A stretch of 5,716 bases of DNA from JBAXAM01 sp964565935 (GTDB lineage Bacteria; Pseudomonadota; Gammaproteobacteria; UBA9339), in contig CAZMGW010000065.1 of NCBI GenBank assembly GCA_964565935.1, forward strand, positions 1 through 5,716, given 5' to 3'. A program made the translations under genes and the position numbers. Positions 1 to 5,697 of the stretch are shown here, one piece after another. The notes under the pieces are model-generated. The model was not told the DNA's origin. It made no database searches and saw nothing but the letters and a program-made list of their open reading frames with translations. How positions within the stretch are numbered: the stretch's first letter is position 1; every line of letters starts with the position of its first letter.

Positions 1-2
1 GT

Positions 3-53
3 TTGATGGAAGCTGTTAACAAGATCGATAGTTTTGTAGGACAAAGAAAATAG
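3..53 (+). CDS. C-terminal end of an upstream gene (partial)
   Basis: The reading frame starting at base 3 is open from the window edge to a TAG stop at 51-53 and reads LMEAVNKIDSFVGQRK. The other two + frames stop within the first 20 bases. The residue mix is normal for a soluble protein tail. Only 16 codons are visible, which could stay open by chance about half the time, so this is a tentative call and the product cannot be named. Confidence 0.35.
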   Translation: MMEAVNKIDSFVGQRK

Positions 54-253
54 ATCTGGCTAGAAGTAGAAATAAAAAAACATCTACTATCTCATCGCCA
101 ACCTACTATAAGAAATTAAATAATTTCGGATAAAAACGTTCGCTGGTAATGACTCGCTGGGGGCATATAAACACTGATTAAACAATAAAGCAAGGAGCTT
201 GGTACCATTTAAGCTTTCCTTAACAATTGGTGCTTTTGGGTGATTTCGTCGCT

Positions 254-281
254 CGTATCCCGTATCCAGTATCCCGTATCA
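254..281. repeat. Four tandem copies of a CGTATCC-type heptamer
   Basis: Four head-to-tail 7-base units are read directly: CGTATCC (254-260), CGTATCC (261-267), AGTATCC (268-274) and CGTATCA (275-281). Two units are identical and the other two differ by one base each. The array sits about 90 bases upstream of the start of the SAHH-like gene, outside any called gene. Such arrays can change copy number by slipped-strand mispairing. A role in expression of the downstream gene is not shown. Confidence 0.85.
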
Positions 282-359
282 GGAGTATTAGTAGTCTTTA
301 CGAATATCTTATTTACGAGCAAGAACGATAATTGGGCTCTCATAAAATTAATATCGTAA

Positions 360-371
360 GGGGGGTAAATT
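360..371 (+). promoter_or_regulatory. Ribosome binding site of the SAHH-like gene
   Basis: The purine run AAGGGGGGT, ending at 366, resembles the consensus AAGGAGGT with one A replaced by G. It leaves about six bases before the ATG at 372. This supports 372 as the start. Confidence 0.65.
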
Positions 372-1865
372 ATGCCAGTTCTTGCTAGTAAAAAAACGGT
401 GGCCAAAAGCTCAAAAAAAATATTACCAAGTAAAATCTACGATTTTTATAGTAGTGAAATACCACAGGAAGATAGGCCATGTATATCGGACCTGTTGCAT
501 AGATGGGAGATGATGGCTAAGCCTCCGCTTTTGGGCGCGAAAATTTTGTTTAATTGTCACTTAACCTTAACAACCCTTTTTCTTATTGAAGCAGCTTTGC
601 GTGGTGGAGCAGCGTTGGTGGATTTTACGGCGACTACTGATTTGATCGTTCATAACAAGCCGCGTGATTTTTTGAAGAGTATTGGAATTAATTTTTATTC
701 CAATGGAGAAATCCCGGCTAATAAAAAAAATGAATTTTACGACATTTGTTTTGATTGCGGCGCTGGTTTGCTTAATGAGGTTGCTCCAAAAATTGGGGTG
801 ATTGAATTAACTCATACCGATCCTTCGTTATACGCAGGGCTTAACTATCCAGTGGTTACTGTGGATAATTCTCGAACCAAACATTTGGAAACCAAGTATG
901 GAACAGGGGATGGTTTTGTGCGGGCGCTTATGCTTGTTGAAACAACAAAGGCAGAAGCAGGTTGTCTTCCCCAATTACATCAGCTTTATTCGTATTCGGC
1001 TTTGTTGCAAGAAGCGTTGAAGTTTTCTGCAAAGTTTAGCGTTTCTACAATATTCACTACGAGTAAAATTGCTGCTGAATATGCGCAATTAGCCGCCCAA
1101 GTTGAAAAAGATATAATTGCTGGGGTTAAATTATTTTCTGAGAAAAGGTTTTTGATATTTGGTTATGGGAAAGTTGGTTATGGTATTACCCGAGCTTTGA
1201 TGAGTGCTGGGGTTAAACCGGAAGAAATATATGTGGTGGAAGTTCTTCCTGCTGCTTGCAAACGCGCGAGGAAGAATAAGCATCAGGGTTGCTTGATTGA
1301 TAACGCTTCAAAGGATGCGGTATCTACGGCTATAAAAACCATTAAGCAGCTGCTAAAAAAAGAAAGGATATATTGTGTTATAGCGGCTACTGGCGTTGAA
1401 GGCGTTATTTCTAGATATTTTACCGCGAAAGATTTTTCTAATGTTCCTTATTTGGCAAACATGGGTACTCCTGATGAATTTGGAGCTGATTTTGCCGACA
1501 ATATGGTGTTGAACAATAAAAAGATTTTTAATTTCATATTAGAGTATCCAACCGCAACCCGATATTTTGAGGCGATATGCACAATTTATATGGAAGCTGG
1601 ATTGGAGCTTTTGACCAAACCAATTTTTAAGCTAGGTTTAAATAATGTGACTAGTGGTACTGATAAAACGGTTTTAAGTTTTTGGAAGCAACATAACAAC
1701 TCAAGGAAATGGGCCCATGAAGATTTTCGTGTGGAGCAGGTAAAAAAATTATTATCACTAACAGTGGCTGGAAATAAAGACGCTTCTTTTGATAGAGAAA
1801 ACAAGAGGTTGTTTGCCAAACCTTACGCCATCGATACTTGGGCAAAGGAGCTGGATTTTTTATAA
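372..1865 (+). CDS. Divergent S-adenosylhomocysteine hydrolase-like NAD-binding protein
   Basis: The 497-residue product resembles S-adenosylhomocysteine hydrolase (SAHH), a cytosolic NAD-dependent enzyme that splits SAH into adenosine and homocysteine. Visible matches: GAKILFNCHLTLTTLFLIEAALRGGA (about 55-80), equivalent to the SAHH GA-x-I-x(3)-HMT block with H63; FDCGAG near D128; TVDNSRTKHLETKYGTGDG (163-181) with the conserved TK lysine K170; a Rossmann motif GYGKVGYG (264-271); and acidic E290 at the end of the next strand, as expected for NAD ribose binding. Differences from true SAHH: T replaces the substrate-binding Glu after HMT, the second Asp of DDGG is Cys, the GHF(D/E) histidine is replaced in NMGTPDEF (363-370), the C-terminal K-x(4)-Y tail is absent, and K170 to the Rossmann glycine spans about 94 residues against about 36 in human SAHH. 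It is therefore a family relative with doubtful hydrolase activity. The start has a good SD. Confidence 0.75.
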   Translation: MPVLASKKTVAKSSKKILPSKIYDFYSSEIPQEDRPCISDLLHRWEMMAKPPLLGAKILFNCHLTLTTLFLIEAALRGGAALVDFTATTDLIVHNKPRDFLKSIGINFYSNGEIPANKKNEFYDICFDCGAGLLNEVAPKIGVIELTHTDPSLYAGLNYPVVTVDNSRTKHLETKYGTGDGFVRALMLVETTKAEAGCLPQLHQLYSYSALLQEALKFSAKFSVSTIFTTSKIAAEYAQLAAQVEKDIIAGVKLFSEKRFLIFGYGKVGYGITRALMSAGVKPEEIYVVEVLPAACKRARKNKHQGCLIDNASKDAVSTAIKTIKQLLKKERIYCVIAATGVEGVISRYFTAKDFSNVPYLANMGTPDEFGADFADNMVLNNKKIFNFILEYPTATRYFEAICTIYMEAGLELLTKPIFKLGLNNVTSGTDKTVLSFWKQHNNSRKWAHEDFRVEQVKKLLSLTVAGNKDASFDRENKRLFAKPYAIDTWAKELDFL

Positions 1866-1913
1866 AAAATGTTCCGCTTTGTGGGTATTTTTGCCAGGGC
1901 TTGAAATTGCAGA

Positions 1914-1943
1914 TTGCAAGGTGCTGTTGTAAATTGATATATT
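1914..1943 (+). promoter_or_regulatory. Candidate extended -10 promoter of the PAS-LuxR gene
   Basis: TTGCAA at 1914-1919 (4/6 to TTGACA) is followed after 18 bases by TATATT at 1938-1943 (5/6 to TATAAT). The -10 is preceded by TGA at 1935-1937, which makes the extended -10 pattern TGnTATATT. A start about seven bases downstream would fall at 1950-1951, on the first base of the ATG. This is a sequence match only. Confidence 0.5.
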
Positions 1944-1950
1944 ATGTGCA

Positions 1951-2580
1951 ATGAACAATATGCAAACCGATAAGCATCCAGTTTACATTTTCGGCAAAGA
2001 CCAGCATGGCAAATTCATGTTTTGCAATGAACCTTTTGCCGAAGCTAGCGGTGTCGACTCACCTGCTAATATTATTGGCAAAACTGATATGCGAATGTGC
2101 TGGCGAAAGCAAGCGCATTGGTACCGCAAAGGGGATTTAGCAACTATGGCTGGGGATATATGGCATGGTGTGCGCGAAAAACAAAAGCATATTGATGGCG
2201 TGATCTACAGCATTATTGTTAACAAATATCCGTTTTTTGATAAGAACCACAGGATTCGAGGTGTTATCGGCTCGTTTACTAAGCTCCCCTTAGAAAATAT
2301 TAATACAACGGTCATGAAGGCCACGCTAAAATGTGAAGAAAACAAAATCTATTTGGGCGCCAACTTCGGGAATGAATATTTTACCAAGCGAGAATATGAT
2401 GTGTTTCAACAATTATTACTGAGTAAGAGCGCAAAGCAGATTGCTTTAGTTTTGAATGTTTCGCCAAGAACCGTCGAAGCATATGTAAACAAGATAAAAC
2501 TTAAATTACAGTGCGGCTATAAAAGCGATATTGTGGTTACCGCAGTTAAGTTCGGCTTGTGTTTGCTGGAAACAAAGTGA
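1951..2580 (+). CDS. PAS domain-LuxR-type DNA-binding transcription regulator
   Basis: The 209-residue protein is a cytosolic one-component regulator. Residues about 8-110 form a PAS-like sensor: VYIFGKDQHGKFMFCNEPFAEASG at the front, IIGKTDMRMCW in the middle, and FFDKNHRIRGVIGSF as the closing strands. Residues about 142-205 form a LuxR/GerE helix-turn-helix: FTKREYDVFQQLLLSKSAKQIA, then the recognition segment SPRTVEAYVNKIKLKL (171-186), then a final helix ending KFGLCLLE. There is no receiver domain. The ligand of the PAS domain is unknown. In-frame starts are limited to 1951 and 1960 because a TAA stands at 1930, and neither has a Shine-Dalgarno. The promoter position suggests leaderless translation from 1951. 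It lies 85 bases downstream of the SAHH-like gene on the same strand. PAS-LuxR proteins of this layout are common in Legionella-type bacteria; target genes cannot be read here. Confidence 0.85.
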   Translation: MNNMQTDKHPVYIFGKDQHGKFMFCNEPFAEASGVDSPANIIGKTDMRMCWRKQAHWYRKGDLATMAGDIWHGVREKQKHIDGVIYSIIVNKYPFFDKNHRIRGVIGSFTKLPLENINTTVMKATLKCEENKIYLGANFGNEYFTKREYDVFQQLLLSKSAKQIALVLNVSPRTVEAYVNKIKLKLQCGYKSDIVVTAVKFGLCLLETK

Positions 2581-2697
2581 GAATTTATTTGAGTGTACGA
2601 TAGTTGGGTGATGCCATTTTTTTGCGGCGTTTTTCGTGGCTGGTTTGAAAGGTGTTGCAGTCGTTAAATGTTTAACTGAGTCTAGTTGCCAGCAAAG
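2581..2697. other. Convergent intergenic region
   Basis: The PAS-LuxR and DUF1640-like genes converge here. A small perfect inverted repeat GTTAAA-TG-TTTAAC lies at 2663-2676. T runs at 2615-2631 flank GCGGCG, but no stem strong enough for a Rho-independent terminator precedes them, so none is called. Confidence 0.5.
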
Positions 2698-3039
2698 TCA
2701 ATGCAACTTCATTAAAAAACCAAGTGCCAGTACAGCAACCGCAATCATGCTGCCAAGGCCGATAATGGTTTTGTAGCCCATTATTTCAATGCGCTCGCTA
2801 ATGCGTTCCTCAAGACATTTTATGTCGCGCTTTAGTTCAGTTTCAACTCTCTTTAATTCAGACTCAGCGCCCTTTAAATCCTGTTTAGTTGCTAAGCTAT
2901 TATCTATAATTTCAGCCAGAGTATCGGCCTGAACCTCGGCTTGCTTTTCTGGGACGCCGACGGCTTTTAGTCGGTTTGCATATTGCAGGGTGTTAAATAT
3001 TCGTTCGCTCATTTTCATTACTCCAACAGCGCTTGTCAT
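2698..3039 (-). CDS. DUF1640-like coiled-coil protein with C-terminal membrane anchor
   Basis: The 113-residue product resembles bacterial DUF1640 (CCDC90-type) proteins. It has an N-terminal block FNTLQYANRLKAVGVPEKQAEVQADTLAEII (about 15-45), then a heptad-rich charged helix LATKQDLKGAESELKRVETELKRDI and on (about 49-87) predicted to form a coiled coil. One hydrophobic segment TIIGLGSMIAVAVLALGFLM (91-110) ends three residues before the C terminus, so it is probably an inner-membrane tail-anchored protein. The biochemical role of bacterial members is not established. Two starts are plausible: ATG at 3039 with AAGGAA about seven bases upstream, and ATG at 3012 (MSERIF) with GGAG eight bases upstream. 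The second fits the usual family N terminus better. The gene runs in the hypB direction, 101 bases downstream of it, with its own candidate promoter in the gap. Confidence 0.75.
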   Translation of the reverse strand: MTSAVGVMKMSERIFNTLQYANRLKAVGVPEKQAEVQADTLAEIIDNSLATKQDLKGAESELKRVETELKRDIKCLEERISERIEIMGYKTIIGLGSMIAVAVLALGFLMKLH

Positions 3040-3074
3040 ACAGAGTTCCTTGTTCTTAATTGTACATTATTTTA

Positions 3075-3104
3075 ATTAAAAGTAGCTACTACTTTTTGAG
3101 ACAA
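3075..3104 (-). promoter_or_regulatory. Candidate promoter with embedded palindrome before the DUF1640-like gene
   Basis: On the minus strand TTGTCT (plus 3099-3104; 4/6 match) and TTTAAT (plus 3075-3080; 5/6 match, but lacking the A at -11) are separated by 18 bases. A perfect 8-bp inverted repeat, AAAAGTAG-CTA-CTACTTTT (3078-3096), fills the spacer and reaches into the -10. This arrangement suits a repressor operator. The same palindrome could instead act as a weak AT-rich terminator after hypB. Confidence 0.35.
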
Positions 3105-3140
3105 TTAAGCCATGAAAATTTTGACTTGTAACCTCGTGGT

Positions 3141-3797
3141 TTATCCTTTTTTATCGGCTATTTTTTCCTCAAGCCACTTGATCCACTGATCAACCCCTAA
3201 ACCAGTTTTACAGGCAGTTTCAATCACGGTTAAATTAGCATTGAGTTTTTTAATGTCGGCATAAAAATTATCCAAGCTAAAATCCACGTGCTCTAAAAGG
3301 TCGGTTTTGTTGAGAATGACCAGAGTTGCTTCGCGAAACAAGAGTGGATATTTCATCGGTTTGTCATCACCCTCAGGGGTGCTCAAAATGGCAACTTTAA
3401 CATCCTCGCCGATATCAAATTCTGCCGGGCAGACTAAATTGCCGACGTTCTCCACAAAGATTAAATCTAAATTGTCCAGGTCTAGAGCTGAGAACGCTTT
3501 TTCGATGCTAACTGATTCCAAATGACAGGCACCACTGGTGGTAATCAAGGCGATTGGCACGCCGTATTTGTCAAGTCGCTGGGCGTCTTTGTCGGTTTCA
3601 ACATCGCCTTCAATTACTGCAACTTTATATTTTTGGGTTAAAAGAGGTAATGTTTTTTCCAGCAAAGTTGTTTTGCCAGAGCCGGGTGAACTAATGAGAT
3701 TCACCATAAAAATTTTCTTTTGCTGTAAAAGAGCACGAACTTCCGCAGCTTTTTTTTCGTTTGCTTGTAATACATTTTGCATAACTGTAATTTGCAT
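3141..3797 (-). CDS. hypB: Hydrogenase nickel incorporation GTPase HypB
   Basis: The 218-residue product is HypB, the cytosolic metal-binding GTPase that works with HypA (and often SlyD) to insert nickel into the large subunit of [NiFe]-hydrogenases. The sequence shows a P-loop SSPGSGKT (36-43), the switch region EGDVETDKDAQRL (63-75), the metal-site pair C91-H92 in TTSGACHLES with C123 in ENVGNLVCPAEFDIGE, and the guanine motif NKTD (163-166), followed by TACKTGLGVDQW near the end. It lacks both the N-terminal CxxCGC high-affinity nickel motif of E. coli HypB and any His-rich stretch, so it is the short form. AAAGGA six bases before the ATG supports the start. It lies 38 bases after an unknown gene on the same strand, probably in one transcript. 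No hypA, hypC-F or hydrogenase structural gene is in the window. Confidence 0.95.
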   Translation of the reverse strand: MQITVMQNVLQANEKKAAEVRALLQQKKIFMVNLISSPGSGKTTLLEKTLPLLTQKYKVAVIEGDVETDKDAQRLDKYGVPIALITTSGACHLESVSIEKAFSALDLDNLDLIFVENVGNLVCPAEFDIGEDVKVAILSTPEGDDKPMKYPLLFREATLVILNKTDLLEHVDFSLDNFYADIKKLNANLTVIETACKTGLGVDQWIKWLEEKIADKKG

Positions 3798-3809
3798 TTT
3801 TGTTCCTTT
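3798..3809 (-). promoter_or_regulatory. Ribosome binding site of hypB
   Basis: On the minus strand AAAGGA (plus 3804-3809) stands six bases before the hypB ATG. It lies within the 38-base gap to the upstream gene. Confidence 0.7.
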
Positions 3810-3835
3810 GTTATGTTAAAAGTTCAATTGTTTAT

Positions 3836-5200
3836 TCAAGGCGCTGGTGTTTTGTCTTTTTTGTTGTACGCCGTCTCGATTCTGATGCAACCACTAAAAA
3901 ATGGGCTGTTGGGGCAGAAATCGCGTTCTGGGAATGCTTCCCGGTCTTTTAAAAAGGAGTTATCTTCAAGAGGGATGTCGTCGCTTGCTCTTATTTGATT
4001 ACACTCGTCTTTTTTGTAATGAAAGTAATCTATTTTAATACCTTGAGCAAATTTGTTTATCTCGAAATTAGCATTTGGTTTGAATTGATTTTTCAAGGTT
4101 TCTATCAATAGCTTTATTTCTCGCAAATCGCTAACGATCGTGTTTGAAGTTTTCTTTATTGGCGATCCTTCCAGAATGGTTGGTATGGACAGAGAGTAGT
4201 AAACATAATTTGGTTTTATAACGCTATCTTGAGACATGCAAGCGTGCATTAATGTCGGCAAATATTCTTTTAATTCATATACTTCCGTGAACGCCTGTTG
4301 CAGACATTTGGTTGGGGCTGATTCTTGAGAATCATCCATAACGGTGAAAGCTGGAAAATTTCCTACAACAATGGATAACAAATGTTTTACCTGATCGATT
4401 AAATAGGGTTTCGGTTGCAGCCTGCGTGCAGATATAATTCGGGAGAAAGATTCCCAATAGATATTAAATTTTATTTTATCAATTGCGTAATGTGCATGGT
4501 CCCAAATTGTATGGAGCAAATAATTTCTAAATTGCTCCCATTCTTTAGAGCAGTCCTTATTATCCAGCCATTTTTTACCGAAAAATAAAACTGTACTTTG
4601 CCAATGTTGAGTAAAGTTTTTGCTCTGAGCGATGCTTCTAAATACTTCCCAGTGATCAGACAATTGCTTTATTGTGTCAGTGGCTGGGATATCGTATACG
4701 GTGCGCAATTTTCTCAGACCAAACTTATCGGCAATTTTTGGTAACATCAAAATAGAACGTGAACCAGCAGCAAAATTCCATATTGGCATGGGTTTTCGGT
4801 TCATCATGTAATCCATGGCTTCATAAGTGCCTGATAGACTCCCTTTATGGAATAGATTTATTGGCACATCTCTTTTCCCAGTATCGAAAAAAAACTCATT
4901 ATTTTTATTCAACATGAGGAGCAGAGGCATGGGGCTATAAAGCAGTTCGGTTTGTATTTTTTTGTCAATAGAATGATGGGACAAAGGAGCGAGATCGTTG
5001 TTAACTGGGAATTGTGCTTCCCCTTTTTTTACAAACACATCACCATATAAATACGAAGCTTTTACAAATTTGTAGTCATTCCCGGGGTTAATAGCGTCGA
5101 TAATTTCGCCGAGCTCTTTATTTACCGAAAGCACATCGGCGCGAACATCTTTCCATGTGACAACGGACAACTCTCTTTCTGCAACTGCTTCATTATTCAT
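3836..5200 (-). CDS. Conserved-looking protein of unknown function, 454 residues
   Basis: I do not recognise this protein. It appears soluble: no signal peptide and no clear membrane segment. It is rich in aromatic residues. Stretches that look constrained are SPMPLLLMLNKNNEFFFDTGK (89-109), PIWNFAAGSRSILMLPKIADKFGLRKLRTVYDIP (139-172), VLFFGKKWLD (204-213), YVYYSLSIPTILEGSP (332-347), and a helical stretch VSDLREIKLLIETL (356-369). The C-terminal part holds H394, C400, C429 and C438 (ending FCPNSPFFSGCIRI), which could bind metal, but this is speculation. The start ATG has GGGGA about seven bases upstream. It heads a probable transcript with hypB 38 bases downstream, so a link to nickel or hydrogenase maturation is possible, but nothing in the protein shows it. 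An effector or accessory-gene origin is an equally open alternative. Confidence 0.75.
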   Translation of the reverse strand: MNNEAVAERELSVVTWKDVRADVLSVNKELGEIIDAINPGNDYKFVKASYLYGDVFVKKGEAQFPVNNDLAPLSHHSIDKKIQTELLYSPMPLLLMLNKNNEFFFDTGKRDVPINLFHKGSLSGTYEAMDYMMNRKPMPIWNFAAGSRSILMLPKIADKFGLRKLRTVYDIPATDTIKQLSDHWEVFRSIAQSKNFTQHWQSTVLFFGKKWLDNKDCSKEWEQFRNYLLHTIWDHAHYAIDKIKFNIYWESFSRIISARRLQPKPYLIDQVKHLLSIVVGNFPAFTVMDDSQESAPTKCLQQAFTEVYELKEYLPTLMHACMSQDSVIKPNYVYYSLSIPTILEGSPIKKTSNTIVSDLREIKLLIETLKNQFKPNANFEINKFAQGIKIDYFHYKKDECNQIRASDDIPLEDNSFLKDREAFPERDFCPNSPFFSGCIRIETAYNKKDKTPAP

Positions 5201-5406
5201 GAAATTATCCCCAAATCACTGCGTGTTAATCGATTGAATTTTATTAGTTAGCGATATTGAGTATTACACTAACTAATTTCACTGGTTAAATCAATTGGTG
5301 AAAAAACTAATTTTTTGCATATTCGCATCCGTATAGACTTTGTTTCGAACATGGATGTTGTGTTAATCGGCTCAGGTGAAATAGGACTATATAGGAGGAA
5401 ATAAAC
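5201..5406. promoter_or_regulatory. Divergent intergenic region with inverted repeat
   Basis: This gap must hold the promoters of the 454-residue gene (leftward) and the small membrane protein (rightward). I found no -35/-10 pair good enough to call on either strand. It contains the inverted repeat at 5243-5277, a further AACTAATTT copy at 5305-5313 (also at 5271-5279), and a 10-base direct repeat GTGTTAATCG at 5223-5232 and 5360-5369. Confidence 0.55.
5243..5277. repeat. Perfect 9-bp inverted repeat, possible operator
   Basis: ATTAGTTAG (5243-5251) and CTAACTAAT (5269-5277) are exact reverse complements separated by 17 bases. The arm centres are 26 bases apart, about two and a half helical turns. 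It stands 43 bases upstream of the leftward start at 5200, a suitable place for a regulator site. Confidence 0.6.
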
Positions 5407-5428
5407 ATGAAGGAGGAAACAAAAATGA
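5393..5428 (+). repeat. 18-bp tandem duplication of a Shine-Dalgarno plus start codon
   Basis: AGGAGGAAATAAACATGA (5393-5410) is followed at once by AGGAGGAAACAAAAATGA (5411-5428), 16 of 18 bases identical. Each copy holds a full AGGAGG eight bases before an ATG (5407 and 5425). As the period is 18, both ATGs are in the same frame. Confidence 0.9.
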
Positions 5429-5625
5429 ATACCTGCAGAAATTATATGGGTGAGTTTGAAATTGGTAAAAAAACCATATCAAACAAAGTGTTATATTTAT
5501 TTGTTATAATTTGGTGTGTTTCTATGGTGGTTTTGTTAGCGCTATCACCGTCGCAAAATCCAATAGTTAATGGCGCTGATCTAAAATCATTTGAAAAATC
5601 TTACTTTCTGTTAGTCGATGATTGA
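5407..5625 (+). CDS. Small single-pass membrane protein, unknown function
   Basis: The 72-residue product has a polar, partly charged N-terminal part (to about residue 25, ending GKKTISNK), one strongly hydrophobic segment VLYLFVIIWCVSMVVLLALS (28-47), and a short polar tail ending in DD. It is probably an inner-membrane protein of one span. The positive residues before the segment (KK and K27) and the acidic tail suggest an N-in orientation. I do not recognise a family. Translation can start at 5407 or at 5425 (giving 66 residues starting MNTCRNYM), as each ATG has AGGAGG at eight bases. The strong ribosome binding sites and the membrane segment support a real gene despite its size. It diverges from the 454-residue gene across a 206-base gap. 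Confidence 0.6.
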   Translation: MKEETKMNTCRNYMGEFEIGKKTISNKVLYLFVIIWCVSMVVLLALSPSQNPIVNGADLKSFEKSYFLLVDD

Positions 5626-5679
5626 TAGCGAGGGTCTTTCGGTGAATGTGCCTGCTTGAATGTTTATAACTTGTATTTC

Positions 5680-5697
5680 CCCGTGGCTTGCCACGGG
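5680..5697. repeat. GC-rich hairpin, REP-like or terminator-like
   Basis: CCCGTGG (5680-5686) and CCACGGG (5691-5697) form a perfect 7-bp stem with a CTTG loop. TGTA (5672-5675) and TACA (5698-5701) could extend it across a four-base bulge. It begins 55 bases after the stop of the small membrane protein. No T run follows on either strand, so it is not a standard Rho-independent terminator. It may be a dispersed palindrome (REP-like), an end of an IS200/IS605-type element, or an mRNA 3' end stabiliser. Confidence 0.6.

Larger units (their letters stand above)
54..371. other. Intergenic region with short repeats, no gene seen
   Basis: No convincing coding frame covers this 318-base stretch. 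It holds an imperfect hairpin (AAGGA-GCTT at 192-200 against AAGC-TT-TCCTT at 211-221), the heptamer array at 254-281, and TTACGA motifs at 298-303 and 313-318 with an inverted copy TCGTAA at 354-359. A TAAAAT hexamer at 343-348 could be a -10 box for the downstream gene, but no acceptable -35 stands at the right distance, so no promoter is called. Confidence 0.6.

Noticed and set aside
192..221. Hairpin as a terminator for the gene ending at 53
   Set aside because: The stem is interrupted by a two-base bulge, the loop is ten bases, and no T run follows; it also lies about 140 bases past the stop.
209..406. 65-codon minus-strand open frame overlapping the start of the SAHH-like gene
   Set aside because: Its middle is a translation of the heptamer repeats, it shows no domain, and it runs antisense into the ribosome binding site and first codons of a well-supported gene.
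1586..1845. Two minus-strand open frames inside the SAHH-like gene
   Set aside because: They are antisense shadows of a gene with clear family motifs and have no recognisable features of their own.
1944..1973. Nine-codon open frame overlapping the PAS-LuxR start, as an upstream regulatory peptide
   Set aside because: It has no ribosome binding site, would start inside or before the predicted transcript start, and is short enough to be chance.
2613..2640. T-rich stretch with GCGGCG as a bidirectional terminator
   Set aside because: Only four-base arms (GCCA/TGGC) can be paired around it, too weak to call.
3307..3819. Plus-strand open frames opposite hypB
   Set aside because: HypB motifs on the minus strand fix the coding strand; these frames are antisense shadows.
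3777..3998. 73-codon plus-strand open frame across the hypB start and the end of the unknown gene
   Set aside because: It spans the junction of two minus-strand genes and looks like a chance open frame.
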